A stretch of 64,000 nucleotides of DNA from Planococcus sp. ISL-109 (GTDB taxonomy: Bacteria; Bacillota; Bacilli; Bacillales_A; Planococcaceae). Each line of letters begins with the position of its first letter. Position 1 is the stretch's first letter. Positions 38,215 to 48,194 of the stretch are shown one piece after another. Below the pieces are notes generated by a model. The model saw only the letters and a program-made list of their open reading frames with translations. It did no database searches and was not told where the DNA came from. The translations under genes and the position numbers were made by a program. The stretch covers positions 214,627-278,626 of the forward strand of contig NZ_JAGGPW010000004.1 in NCBI RefSeq assembly GCF_018613655.1, written 5' to 3'.

Positions 38215-38260
38215 TCTAGCGCATATGATAAATCTATTAAGAAAACAGGAAGAGACCGAA

Positions 38261-38842
38261 ATGAAAAAACTGATTTACATCCCGGCAGCAGCAGGAATAT
38301 TGGCGTTCGGAGGCATTGTGTTGGCAGATGGGGGAACGTCACAGAATGCTGAAAAACCGCAAGTGGAAACAGCGGGAGAGGCAGCGCTGGAAGTGGAAAT
38401 GCAGCGTTTTATCAGTGTGGAGGAAGCAGGGAAAATTGCGCAAACAAAAGCACAGGGAGAAAGTGTTGAGCTTAAGCTGAACGGAGATGACGACAATCCG
38501 CATTATTCAGTCGAAGTGAAGAAAACGCAAACAGTGCAACAATTTGAAATCGATGCGGTAAATGGTTCCATCCGGCAAACGGAATCGGAACTGGCTGCCG
38601 TCAATAAACATGAGCAGCAGAATCCGCAAACCATTTTTAAAAAGCAGCTGATCGGCAAAGAGCAGGCGGTAGAAATAGCGCGTACAGTCGCTACGGGCAA
38701 ATTGGATGATGTGGAACTTGAGAAAGAACACGGCATGTTTATATATGAAGTGGAGTTTGAAGACGGGGATACCGACTACGAAGTGCAGGTGGATGCGATT
38801 AACGGCATTGTTCTCCACGTCGAAACCGATCATGATGATTGA
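38261..38842 (+). CDS. PepSY domain secreted protein
   Basis: 193 aa. Signal peptide or anchor (MKKLIYIPAAAGILAFGGIV), then two PepSY modules: ISVEEAGKIAQTKAQGESV...FEIDAVNG and IGKEQAVEIARTVATGKLDD...VQVDAINGIVLHVE. CAGGAAGAG precedes the ATG at 38261. It is separated from the two-component operon by a strong terminator and has its own promoter with the phased repeats, so it is a likely regulon member. Function unknown. Confidence 0.85.
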   Translation: MKKLIYIPAAAGILAFGGIVLADGGTSQNAEKPQVETAGEAALEVEMQRFISVEEAGKIAQTKAQGESVELKLNGDDDNPHYSVEVKKTQTVQQFEIDAVNGSIRQTESELAAVNKHEQQNPQTIFKKQLIGKEQAVEIARTVATGKLDDVELEKEHGMFIYEVEFEDGDTDYEVQVDAINGIVLHVETDHDD

Positions 38843-38843
38843 A

Positions 38844-38878
38844 CAAAACTCCCGTAGCTAAACGGGAGTTTTGTTTTG
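38844..38878. terminator. Bidirectional terminator between PepSY and kinase genes
   Basis: CAAAACTCCCGT pairs with ACGGGAGTTTTG over 6 nt; serves both convergent genes. Confidence 0.85.
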
Positions 38879-40450
38879 CTATACAGTGGACAGAGGCAAT
38901 GTAACGATGACACAAGTGCCTTGTTGTTTACGGTTTTTCACCGCTAAACTGCCCCCGTGTTCTTGGATGATTTTCTGGGAGATCAATAAACCGAGTCCAG
39001 TGCCTGTAGGTTTTGTCGTATAAAACGGTTCGAAAACACGCTCAATTAATTCCAGCGGGATGCCAGGGCCTTCATCTTCAAAGCTGATTGTCAGTTTGTC
39101 AGCTTCTGTTTGCCTGGCAGCAATCCGCAAAGTCCCCCCTTCTTCCATCGCTTCGATCGCATTTTTCAGTAAGTTAATAAATACTTGCTTTAAGTGATTT
39201 TCTTCCCCTTCAGCGCGAAAAGGCCCGGTGGAGTCTGTTTTCACGACAATATCGTGAACGGCAAATTCGGGGCCGAACAGAAAAATGCATTCATCGAGAA
39301 TCTTTCCGACGTCCAACGATTTTAGTTCAGGTGCTTGCGGTTTTGCTAGTATCAAAAACTCGCTAATAATCAAATTGATGCGGTCGAGTTCCGATTGCAT
39401 CAATGACGTGTAGCTCGGGTAGAGATGGTTCGGGTCGTTGTGCATCATCTGGACAAAGCCGGAAATGACGGTCATCGGATTGCGGATTTCATGTGCCACG
39501 CCAGCTGCAATTTCACCGGCCATTTTCAGCTTTTCCGTTTGCAAAAGCATTCGCTCGGTTTCTTTCCGGTAGCTGATATCCCGCGAAATGACTGAAGTGG
39601 CAATCACTTTCCCATGTGCATCGAAAATCGGCGAGAGGGTGATTTGGGCAGGAAAGCGAGTACCGTCTTTTTTGATATCGTCCGTTTCAAGCGTAAAGTT
39701 TTCCCCAAGCCGGACTTGTTCAGCACGCATTTCTGCTGCTTTTGCATGTTCCGGAGGGTACAGGGCAATCACCTTGCCGAGGGAGTCATCAGCGGTCCAG
39801 CCGTATAATTGTTCGAAAGCGGGATTGATCGCAATGATTCTGCCTTCCGAGTCGAAAACCGCAATCGCGTCTTTGGCTGCCTGGAAAAAAAGCTCGAGAT
39901 AGCCTTCTTTTGATACGAGTGCTTTTTTCATAGAGGCGTTGCGCAGCTCCAATTGCCGCCAATAACTGCTGAAGTATGAACTGTGCAGGACCGCCAGCAA
40001 CATGACCAGCCCAAAAAACGTTAACATTGAGACATGAATATACTCGAGCGAACTTCTTGCCTCAAAGAGATCGAACACAAACGTCAGCAGCAACACTTCA
40101 ATTACAGTTAATGCGGATAATGCAATAATAGACAGGGTATCATTATAAAGAGAGGCTGCGATGATCGGAATGATAAAATAAATCGCTGTCACAGATGATA
40201 AGGATTCGAACTGGAGAATGACAATGTAGGCGTTTATAGCAAAGAGCACAGCTAAACGCAACCTGGCAGGCGGTAATTTCGTATAAAGCAATGTGAAAAG
40301 AAACATATAAGCAACCATGCCGAAAATCGGCGCCACAATGGCCGCATTAGATTCGACAAAAAAATTAAGCGTCAAATGAGCTAGGCTGGAAAAGCCGAAC
40401 AGGTGTATAAATAATTGATTGCGCTTGCGGTTTGTCAGGGAGCTATCCAT
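38879..40450 (-). CDS. Membrane PAS-domain sensor histidine kinase (sporulation-kinase-like)
   Basis: 523 aa. Five to six N-terminal membrane helices (to about residue 165), one PAS domain with PAC (LFFQAAKDAIAVFDSEGRII to ISRDISYRKE), an H-box GEIAAGVAHEIRNPMTVISG as in KinA/B/D/E-type kinases, then NLLKNAIEAME, FEDEGPGIP and TGTGLGLLISQK. It has no adjacent response regulator, so it may feed a phosphorelay; that is inference from the H-box type. GAGGTGG precedes the ATG at 40450. Confidence 0.88.
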   Translation of the reverse strand: MDSSLTNRKRNQLFIHLFGFSSLAHLTLNFFVESNAAIVAPIFGMVAYMFLFTLLYTKLPPARLRLAVLFAINAYIVILQFESLSSVTAIYFIIPIIAASLYNDTLSIIALSALTVIEVLLLTFVFDLFEARSSLEYIHVSMLTFFGLVMLLAVLHSSYFSSYWRQLELRNASMKKALVSKEGYLELFFQAAKDAIAVFDSEGRIIAINPAFEQLYGWTADDSLGKVIALYPPEHAKAAEMRAEQVRLGENFTLETDDIKKDGTRFPAQITLSPIFDAHGKVIATSVISRDISYRKETERMLLQTEKLKMAGEIAAGVAHEIRNPMTVISGFVQMMHNDPNHLYPSYTSLMQSELDRINLIISEFLILAKPQAPELKSLDVGKILDECIFLFGPEFAVHDIVVKTDSTGPFRAEGEENHLKQVFINLLKNAIEAMEEGGTLRIAARQTEADKLTISFEDEGPGIPLELIERVFEPFYTTKPTGTGLGLLISQKIIQEHGGSLAVKNRKQQGTCVIVTLPLSTV

Positions 40451-40553
40451 AAATCCACCTCGTCCAACTAAAAGTCTTATTTATCTTACTATAGTCGGGA
40501 CTGTGCGAATATGGCTGTTTTTGATATGATTAGAAAATCAGGGAGTGATTGAA

Positions 40554-41603
40554 TTGGCATATTCGTGGAAAGAAAACGAAACGCTTGCGATTTTGGAGAA
40601 ACTAGTCACGACTCCAAGTCCATCCGGCTATACGATGCAAGTTATGAAAATAGTTGAAAAATACTTTGATCAAATTCAAGTTCCATATATAACAACGAAC
40701 AAAGGCGGCGTCATTGCGACTATTAAAGGAGACGACGATAAGCGCCATCGCCTGTTGACAGCGCATGTCGACACGCTTGGCGCGATGGTGAAAGAAATCA
40801 AGCCTTCAGGCCGCCTCAAATTGTCACTTGTCGGAGGCTTCAAGTTCAATGCCATAGAAGGCGAGAACTGCCTCGTCCATACCGCGAGCGGTGAGACCAT
40901 CAGCGGAACAATCCTGCTTCACCAGACGACAGTCCATGTCTACAAGGATTCCGGAACGGCTGAACGTTCTGCTGACAATATGGAAGTGCGCTTGGATTTA
41001 AAATGCGATTCTGCAGAACTAGTGCGTGAACAGGGCATCGAAGTCGGCGATTTTGTTTCATTCGACCCGCGCTTCATAAAAACCGATTCTGGTTTCATCA
41101 AATCGCGCCATTTGGATGATAAGGCGAGCACTGCGCTAGTTCTGGAACTGGCGAAACATTTTGCAGGCGGTGATACTTTGCCGCATACGACGCATTTCTA
41201 TATTTCCAATAACGAAGAGATCGGTTATGGTGGAAACTCGAATATCCCCGAACAAACCGAAGAATATATCGCAGTCGATATGGGCGCAATCGGCGACGGC
41301 CAAACATCGGATGAATATACGGTATCGATATGTGCGAAAGATTCAAGCGGGCCATACCATTACGGACTGACGCGCCAATTGATTGCATTGGCTAAGGAAA
41401 ATGGCATCGATTACAAAGTGGATATTTATCCGTACTACGGCTCTGATGCTTCTGCTGCAATTGGTGCAGGCGCAGACGTGAAACATGCATTGTTCGGGCC
41501 AGGGATCGAAGCATCTCATGCTTATGAGCGAACGCATATCGATTCACTCGAAGCGACAGCCAAGTTGCTTCATGCATATGCAAGTTCGCCGATCGGGTCA
41601 TAA
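40554..41603 (+). CDS. M42 family metallopeptidase (glutamyl-aminopeptidase-like)
   Basis: 349 aa dinuclear metallo-aminopeptidase. Metal ligands are in LLTAHVDTLGAMV, SRHLDDKAST, SNNEEIGYGG and AVDMGAIGDG, with a final histidine in EASHAYERTH. TTG start at 40554, six bases after GGGAGTG; a GTG three codons earlier overlaps that site. It probably trims peptides inside the cell. It is followed 17 bp later by murE on the same strand. Confidence 0.9.
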   Translation: MAYSWKENETLAILEKLVTTPSPSGYTMQVMKIVEKYFDQIQVPYITTNKGGVIATIKGDDDKRHRLLTAHVDTLGAMVKEIKPSGRLKLSLVGGFKFNAIEGENCLVHTASGETISGTILLHQTTVHVYKDSGTAERSADNMEVRLDLKCDSAELVREQGIEVGDFVSFDPRFIKTDSGFIKSRHLDDKASTALVLELAKHFAGGDTLPHTTHFYISNNEEIGYGGNSNIPEQTEEYIAVDMGAIGDGQTSDEYTVSICAKDSSGPYHYGLTRQLIALAKENGIDYKVDIYPYYGSDASAAIGAGADVKHALFGPGIEASHAYERTHIDSLEATAKLLHAYASSPIGS

Positions 41604-41620
41604 CATTAGGAGGATTTCAG

Positions 41621-43084
41621 ATGGACAGCAAGCAATTATTCGCAAATATTCCAATTTTAACTATAGAAGGCAAGTTGCCGCTTGCTATTCCGCATATCAC
41701 GATGGATTCGAGAACAATACAGGATGGCTCGCTTTTTGTGTGCATTAAAGGCTATACGGTTGATGGGCATAATTTCGCAGAGCAAGCGGTTACGAAAGGC
41801 GCGGCGGTCATTCTTGCCGAAAAACCGCTCGCTATCGAAGGGGCAACAGTCGTCACAGTGTCAGACACAACCCGCGCGCTCGGCATTCTCGCTGTCCGCT
41901 TCTACGGCTATCCGTCGAAGAAGCTGAATATGATTGGCGTCACTGGAACTAACGGTAAAACTAGCGTCGCGGGCATGCTTCACGCCATGCTTATGGAACT
42001 CGGGGAAAAATCAGCATTGACCGGTACAATCGGGTTTAACTTGAACGGGGAATTACATCCGTCAGCGAATACCACGAGCGATGTGCTGACGACTCATGAA
42101 ATGATCAGCCGTGCCAACGGTGAGGGATGTTCGCATATGACGATGGAAGTATCATCCCATGGCCTCGTCTTGGGCCGCTTATCCGGTGTCGAGTTCGATA
42201 CGGCAGTCTTCACCAATCTCACACATGACCATTTGGATTTTCATGGCACGATGGAAGAGTATGGCCACGCCAAAAGCTTGCTATTTTCTCAGCTCGGCCA
42301 AAATCTGACCGAGAACAAACGGGCCATCTTAAACGCAGACGATGAATGGTCGGAAAAATTCGCTGCAATGACACCGTTTCCGGTTTATACATATGGCATG
42401 AGCGGAAATGCGATGTTCAATGCAAAAGAAGTGCAGCTGGAAAAAGAAGGGACTTCATTTGTGCTCTATTGCCCGCAAGGAAGTTACCCGGTCTCGATGA
42501 AACTGCTAGGGAATTTCAACGTCTCCAATGCGCTAGCGGCAATTGCGGCGTTAGTTGCGGAAGAATATCCGATTCAGGATGTGATCACCGCTTTAGAAGC
42601 CATTCCGCCAGTCGAGGGTCGCATGCAAAAAGCGCAGATCGACGCACCGATTTCTGTGTTCATCGATTATGCCCATACGCCGGATGCAATCGAAAAAGCG
42701 ATCGCTGCGGTGGAAGATTTCAAAACCGGACGAGTTATTTTCCTGGTGGGCACAGGTGGAAATCGTGATAAGACGAAACGCCCGATCATGGCAGAGAAAG
42801 CCTCTGTTGCGGATTATGTCATCTTGACGACAGATGACCCACGCTACGAACAATATGATAGTATCCTAACTGACCTGTCGGCAGGCATGCTGCACGACCG
42901 TTTTGCCTGCATCGGAGACCGTGAGCAAGCGGTGCGGCACGCTATTCAACAAGCGGAACCTGGCGATATCATCATTTTGGCAGGAAAAGGCCACGAAGAT
43001 TACCAAATTATCGAAAATACAAAATACCCGCACAGCGACAAAGAAATTGCGGAAAATGAAGCACGCAAAAAGTTCGGATCTTAA
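41621..43084 (+). CDS. murE: UDP-N-acetylmuramoyl-tripeptide synthetase MurE, probably L-lysine-specific
   Basis: 487 aa Mur ligase adding the third amino acid of the peptidoglycan stem. ATP site GVTGTNGKTSVAGML, central TMEVSSHGL and FTNLTHDHLDFHGTMEEY, and C-terminal TTDDPRYEQ. Enzymes for meso-DAP usually have DNPR; DDPR and the position directly before prfC, as I recall for S. aureus murE, point to L-lysine. The gene is outside any dcw cluster, also as in staphylococci. TAGGAGGA precedes the ATG. Lysine in the wall fits Planococcaceae. Confidence 0.9.
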   Translation: MDSKQLFANIPILTIEGKLPLAIPHITMDSRTIQDGSLFVCIKGYTVDGHNFAEQAVTKGAAVILAEKPLAIEGATVVTVSDTTRALGILAVRFYGYPSKKLNMIGVTGTNGKTSVAGMLHAMLMELGEKSALTGTIGFNLNGELHPSANTTSDVLTTHEMISRANGEGCSHMTMEVSSHGLVLGRLSGVEFDTAVFTNLTHDHLDFHGTMEEYGHAKSLLFSQLGQNLTENKRAILNADDEWSEKFAAMTPFPVYTYGMSGNAMFNAKEVQLEKEGTSFVLYCPQGSYPVSMKLLGNFNVSNALAAIAALVAEEYPIQDVITALEAIPPVEGRMQKAQIDAPISVFIDYAHTPDAIEKAIAAVEDFKTGRVIFLVGTGGNRDKTKRPIMAEKASVADYVILTTDDPRYEQYDSILTDLSAGMLHDRFACIGDREQAVRHAIQQAEPGDIIILAGKGHEDYQIIENTKYPHSDKEIAENEARKKFGS

Positions 43085-43109
43085 ACTGTCAGATGGCTAT
43101 AGCTTGAAC

Positions 43110-43149
43110 TGAACAGAGAAAAATCACAGTATTTTTCTCCGTTCATTTT
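43110..43149 (+). terminator. murE terminator
   Basis: GAAC-GAGAAAAAT pairs with ATTTTTCTC-GTTC around CACAGT (one bulge), followed by ATTTTT. Located in the 168-bp gap before prfC. Confidence 0.65.
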
Positions 43150-43252
43150 TATGCTTAGGAATGTGCCGGATGCCGCAACTTCTGGCGATAATTCTTGTTT
43201 TTTGCAAATTCCTTCTCTAAGATGGAGAGAGGATATTAAAGGAGCGTATACA

Positions 43253-44821
43253 ATGTCAGGCCAATTAGAACAAGCAATTGAAAGTAGAAGAACTTTTGCT
43301 ATTATTTCCCACCCGGATGCCGGGAAAACGACTTTAACCGAAAAGCTATTGCTATTCGGCGGTGCGATTCGCGATGCCGGAACAGTTAAAGGGAAAAAAT
43401 CCGGGAAATTCGCAACATCCGACTGGATGGAAATTGAAAAGCAGCGCGGAATTTCCGTAACTTCGTCCGTTATGCAATTCGATTATGCTGGACACCGCGT
43501 CAACATTCTTGACACACCCGGACACCAAGATTTTAGTGAAGATACGTACCGTACCTTGATGGCTGTAGATAGCGCTGTCATGATCATCGATGTCGCCAAA
43601 GGCATCGAGGCACAAACCGTAAAATTGTTCAAAGTCTGTAAAATGCGCGGCATTCCGATTTTTACGTTCATCAACAAAATGGACCGTCAAGGTAAGGAAC
43701 CGCTAGAGTTAATGGAAGAATTGGAAGAAGTGCTCGGCATTCAATCGTACGCGATGAACTGGCCGATCGGCATGGGCAAAGAGTTTATGGGGATTTACGA
43801 TCGCTTCAATAAGCGCATCGAGCCGTTTCGCTCTGATGTCGGCCGTTTCATGGAACTCGATGAAAAAGGCCATTTGGCTGGAGAACACGAGATGACGAAA
43901 TCGTCCTATTATACGCAGGCACTCGAAGATATCGAACTATTGGAAGAAGCAGGCAATGACTTTTCCATCGACCGTGTGAAAAAAGGCGAATTGACGCCTG
44001 TATTTTTTGGTTCGGCACTTTCAAATTTTGGCGTCGAAACATTCCTTGAGACGTATTTGCAGTTCGCGCCGCCACCGCAGCCGCGCATGACTAAGGAAGG
44101 AGACATCGTCGATCCGGTCGAGACGCCTTTTTCCGGCTTTGTCTTCAAAATCCAAGCCAATATGAATCCGGCTCACCGTGACCGCATTGCGTTCGTCCGG
44201 ATTGTCTCCGGGAAATTTGAACGCGGCATGAACGTTACTTTAACGAGAACCGGAAAATCGATTAAGCTTTCCCAGACAACGCAGTTTTTGGCGGATGACC
44301 GTGAATTGGTAACTGAAGCTGTAGCGGGGGATATTATCGGCTTGCACGATGTCGGCAATTACCAGATTGGCGACACGATAACCAGCGGCAAGAAATTCGA
44401 GTTTGAAGCGCTGCCGCAATTTACGCCTGAACTGTTCATGAAAGTGACGGCGAAAAACGTCATGAAACAAAAGCATTTCCATAAAGGGATTTTGCAATTG
44501 GTTCAAGAAGGCGCGATTCAATACTATAAAACTCTGCACTTGGAAGAGGTTATTCTCGGCGCAGTCGGCCAGCTTCAGTTTGAAGTGTTCGAGCACCGCA
44601 TGAAAAATGAATATAATGTGGATGTGAGAATGGAGCCTGTGGGCAATAAAATCGCGCGCTGGATCGAAAACGAAGAAGACGTCAAAGAGTCGATGTCGAG
44701 CGGACGCTCTATGCTCGTGAAAGATCGCTATGACAATTTGGTGTTCTTGTTCGAAAATGATTTTGCAACGCGCTGGTTCCAGGACAAAAATCCGGGAATC
44801 CGCTTGTATAGCTTATTATAA
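43253..44821 (+). CDS. prfC: Peptide chain release factor 3
   Basis: 522 aa translational GTPase that recycles RF1/RF2. G1 [15 protein letters not shown], the switch region with [15 protein letters not shown]3 DTPGHQDFS and G4 [10 protein letters not shown] are intact; the C-terminal RF3 domain ([16 protein letters not shown]) follows. AAAGGAGCG precedes the ATG at 43253; the longer frame to 43151 covers the leader and is rejected. Most Bacillaceae lack RF3 at this place; the murE-prfC neighbourhood is staphylococcus-like. Confidence 0.95.
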   Translation: MSGQLEQAIESRRTFAIISHPDAGKTTLTEKLLLFGGAIRDAGTVKGKKSGKFATSDWMEIEKQRGISVTSSVMQFDYAGHRVNILDTPGHQDFSEDTYRTLMAVDSAVMIIDVAKGIEAQTVKLFKVCKMRGIPIFTFINKMDRQGKEPLELMEELEEVLGIQSYAMNWPIGMGKEFMGIYDRFNKRIEPFRSDVGRFMELDEKGHLAGEHEMTKSSYYTQALEDIELLEEAGNDFSIDRVKKGELTPVFFGSALSNFGVETFLETYLQFAPPPQPRMTKEGDIVDPVETPFSGFVFKIQANMNPAHRDRIAFVRIVSGKFERGMNVTLTRTGKSIKLSQTTQFLADDRELVTEAVAGDIIGLHDVGNYQIGDTITSGKKFEFEALPQFTPELFMKVTAKNVMKQKHFHKGILQLVQEGAIQYYKTLHLEEVILGAVGQLQFEVFEHRMKNEYNVDVRMEPVGNKIARWIENEEDVKESMSSGRSMLVKDRYDNLVFLFENDFATRWFQDKNPGIRLYSLL

Positions 44822-44826
44822 GAGAG

Positions 44827-44866
44827 AAAACACAGCGTACCTGAAAAGTGCGCTGTGTTTTTTTGT
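44827..44866 (+). terminator. prfC terminator
   Basis: AACACAGCG pairs with CGCTGTGTT around a 13-nt loop, followed by a T-run. Confidence 0.85.
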
Positions 44867-45009
44867 GTTGAAATCAGGGCTGGGTCAATTTAGCTGGGAC
44901 TAGGCAATAGGAAAAACATGTCGTTATTGTGAACATGCAGCCTCAAGTTTGCGGTAGAGCTCTTTTTTTCTTATGATAAAGGGACCAGTCATAGAGAGGG
45001 ATTGAACAG

Positions 45010-48000
45010 ATGAAGCTAAGTGATTTTTCCATCAAAAGACCAGTATTGACCATCGTCACGATGCTTTTGGTCATTATTTTAGGAGCAGTGTCATTTCTCC
45101 GGATACCCGTTACATTAATTCCAGAGCTGAACCCTCCAATTGGTGTAGTCGTCACCAATTATCCAGGGGCGAGCCCGACCGAAGTGAACGAAAAAGTCAC
45201 CAAGCCGCTCGAAGCGAACTTGGCGACTTTGCCCGGCATTGAGTCTATTCAATCCAATAGCCAAGAAGGGTCCAATTTCATTTTGCTGCAGTTCGGATGG
45301 GACACGGACATTGATGATGTTCAGTCGGAAGTGATGCAGCGTATTGCTCAGACTCCGATCCCTGACGACTCGAACGATCCACGATTTTTGAAGTTCGACC
45401 CGTCACAGTTTCCGATTATCCAATTGTCTCTTCGCGCCACTGATGCCGAGCAAGATGTGCGTGTTGTAGCGGAAGAGCTAGAAACACAGCTGCGCCAGAC
45501 AGACGGGGTAGCAAGTGTTAACATTTCCGGTTCATTGATCGAAGACGTAACGATTCAACTTGACCAGCAGGAGCTGGAAGAACGAGGGTTACAACAGGCG
45601 GATATTGTTCAATTGATTCAAGTGAACAACATATCCTTGCCGGGTGATCCAATCGAGACAGAGGATGGCCGCAATTTGACGACGCGGATCGTCAGCACTT
45701 TGGAAAGTGTGGAAGACATCGAAAATCTTGTCGTGACGGTTGATGCGCTATCTGGCGATAAGGTCACCATTGCCGATGTAGCGGAAGTGGCTATTGCTGA
45801 ACGTGAAACGAATAGTGAAACACGTGCCAACGATGAACCCGCGGTGCTGCTGTCAGTGCTGCAGGAATCCGGTGCCAATACCGCTGATGTATCCACCGCT
45901 TTTCAAGAGCGCTTGGATGAATTGCTGACAGAAGACCGCTTTTCATCTGTAGAAGCCGATGTGTTGTTCGACCAAGGAGATTATGTCAAGTTAGCAATTA
46001 ATAACATCGGTCAAACTTTAATTCTTGGTGGCATTTTTGCGATGCTCGTCCTGTTCTTTTTCCTTCGCGGCATCAAGAGCCCGATCATCATCGGTGTTGC
46101 GATTCCTTATTCTGTCATTGTGACATTTGTGCTGATGTTTTTCGCCGATTTTGCGTTGAACATCTTGACGCTCGGGGCTTTGGCACTCGGAATCGGGATG
46201 CTCGTCGATAATGCCATCGTCGTAATCGAAAACATCGAACGGCATTTGGCGATGGGCAAAAAACCGAAGAAAGCGGCATCGGACGGAGCACGTGAAGTCG
46301 CAGGGGCGATTACCGCTTCGACATTTACGACTATCGCCGTTTTTGTGCCGGTCATATTCATCTCCGGTTTGATCGGGGAAATCTTCTTCGAATTTGCTTT
46401 AACGATCTCCTTTAGCTTGATTGCGTCGCTTGCCGTTGCATTAACCGTCATTCCAATGATGGCTTCACGGATGCTCGGGCAAAAAGACGGCAAGCCAAAG
46501 CAAGTGAAACCGGATTCAAAAGGAGTGCTGCGCTTTGAAAAAAGCGTTCTTTGGGCATTACGTCACCGGATTATCGTTCTCTTAACGGCACTTGCGTTTT
46601 TGGGGATCGGTGCATATGGCGTGTCCCAAGTAGGAACTGAATTTTTGCCGGCAACTGATGAAGGCTTTGTCAGCGTCTCAGTTGAACTCGACAACGGGGC
46701 GTCTACTGCAGCGACAAATAGCGTAGTCAACAGAATTGAAGAAGAGCTTCAAGCAGAATCGGATGTGGATGTCTATGTCAGCTTGATCGGATCGACTCAG
46801 GAAGGGCAGGCACAAGGACGTGCAGAATCCAATACAGCAGAAGTCTACGTCAAACTAGTGCCGCTTGATGAGCGGGATCGATCGGTGTTTGAGTTTGTCG
46901 ATGAAGTACAGCCACGCGTGGTGGAAAAAATCGGTGAAGACGCTGTCGTCAGCTTTAATTTGCAAACAGCAGCCGGATCTACTCCAAACACGTTAAGCTT
47001 TACGGTGACCGATACAGACAAGCCGCGCCTCGATAGAGCGGTCGAAGACATCAATGAAAGTTTGGAAGCTTTACCGAATTTAGTGGAGTTGACTAATGAC
47101 CGCCAAGAAACAATTGATGAAATTCAAATGACCATCAACCGCGAGGCGGCAACTGAAAACAATTTGCCACCTGCGCAAATCGCCCAAACCGTCAACAATA
47201 TCACGCGCGGTGTGCTCGCCACGCAACTCATTGATGAGCGGGACGAAGTGCTGAGCGTGTTCGTGTCTTATAATGAAGAAGACCGCAACAGCGTAGAAAC
47301 CTTGCGTGAGCTGACATTGCGCACCCCGTCCGGTGCCTTTGTCGAACTTCAGGAATTGGCGGATATTGAAATCGCGCAAGGGCCGGTATCGATCAGCCGT
47401 GTCGACCAAGCTGAAAGTGTTTCCTTTACGCTTCAGTATTCATCCAATAAAACGATGGGCGAAATGTCGGCAGCTGTCGATGAAGCCATTGCAGAACTCG
47501 AGCTGTCGGAACAGACACAAATCTCATTCGGTGGCGACCGCGAACTCTTTGATGATGCAATCAATGATATGTTATTAGCGGTTGTATTGGCGATTGTGCT
47601 CGTCTATATCGTTATGGCAGCGCAATTCGAATCGTTCAAATACCCGCTCGTCATCATGTTCACGGTGCCACTGATGGTCATCGGTGTGTCGATAGCCTTG
47701 TTTGTGACACAAACCCCAATCAGCATTACAGCGGTCATCGGTGTGCTGGTGCTCGTCGGTATTGTCGTCAACAACGGGATCGTCCTCGTCGATTACATCA
47801 ATCAGCGGAAAGCAGCTGGCTTGAGTTCCTTAGATGCGATCACGACAGCGGTCCATGATCGCAGACGTCCGATTTTAATGACGGCTTTGACGACCATACT
47901 CGGTCTTCTGCCGCTTGCAATCGGCATCGGGGAAGGTACAGAAATCAACCAGCCGATGGGAATCGCCGTTATCGGCGGATTGATCAGCTCAACGTTCCTG

Positions 48001-48096
48001 TCATTGTATGTCGTTCCAGTTGTCTACAGTTTATTCGACCGGGAAACACGCTGGATGAACAGCAAAAAAAGAAAAGCCGAAAAAACCGAAAGTTAA
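45010..48096 (+). CDS. swrC: RND/AcrB-type efflux permease (SwrC/YerP-like)
   Basis: 1028 aa, 12 membrane helices with two large external loops. RND landmarks: N-terminal SIKRPVLTIVTMLLVIILGA, the porter-loop start NPPIGVVVTNYPGASPTEV, the proton-relay helix with LALGIGMLVDNAIVVIENIE (two Asp/Asn-type residues), and the second-half equivalent VLVGIVVNNGIVLVDYINQ. Gram-positive members such as SwrC export surfactin, fatty acids or detergents. No fusion protein gene adjoins it. GAGAGGGA precedes the ATG. A terminator follows. Confidence 0.92.
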   Translation: MKLSDFSIKRPVLTIVTMLLVIILGAVSFLRIPVTLIPELNPPIGVVVTNYPGASPTEVNEKVTKPLEANLATLPGIESIQSNSQEGSNFILLQFGWDTDIDDVQSEVMQRIAQTPIPDDSNDPRFLKFDPSQFPIIQLSLRATDAEQDVRVVAEELETQLRQTDGVASVNISGSLIEDVTIQLDQQELEERGLQQADIVQLIQVNNISLPGDPIETEDGRNLTTRIVSTLESVEDIENLVVTVDALSGDKVTIADVAEVAIAERETNSETRANDEPAVLLSVLQESGANTADVSTAFQERLDELLTEDRFSSVEADVLFDQGDYVKLAINNIGQTLILGGIFAMLVLFFFLRGIKSPIIIGVAIPYSVIVTFVLMFFADFALNILTLGALALGIGMLVDNAIVVIENIERHLAMGKKPKKAASDGAREVAGAITASTFTTIAVFVPVIFISGLIGEIFFEFALTISFSLIASLAVALTVIPMMASRMLGQKDGKPKQVKPDSKGVLRFEKSVLWALRHRIIVLLTALAFLGIGAYGVSQVGTEFLPATDEGFVSVSVELDNGASTAATNSVVNRIEEELQAESDVDVYVSLIGSTQEGQAQGRAESNTAEVYVKLVPLDERDRSVFEFVDEVQPRVVEKIGEDAVVSFNLQTAAGSTPNTLSFTVTDTDKPRLDRAVEDINESLEALPNLVELTNDRQETIDEIQMTINREAATENNLPPAQIAQTVNNITRGVLATQLIDERDEVLSVFVSYNEEDRNSVETLRELTLRTPSGAFVELQELADIEIAQGPVSISRVDQAESVSFTLQYSSNKTMGEMSAAVDEAIAELELSEQTQISFGGDRELFDDAINDMLLAVVLAIVLVYIVMAAQFESFKYPLVIMFTVPLMVIGVSIALFVTQTPISITAVIGVLVLVGIVVNNGIVLVDYINQRKAAGLSSLDAITTAVHDRRRPILMTALTTILGLLPLAIGIGEGTEINQPMGIAVIGGLISSTFLSLYVVPVVYSLFDRETRWMNSKKRKAEKTES

Positions 48097-48106
48097 CCAG
48101 ATCTGT

Positions 48107-48133
48107 GCAGATAATTCTGCACAGGTTTTTTTA
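48107..48133 (+). terminator. Terminator of the RND pump gene
   Basis: CTGTGCAGA / TCTGCACAG around TAAT, then GTTTTTTT. Confidence 0.88.
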
Positions 48134-48194
48134 TGCATTATTTTCACTTAAGCTATCCAGTATTTAGTAGAATATAAAAAAGGGGAGGGATTGG

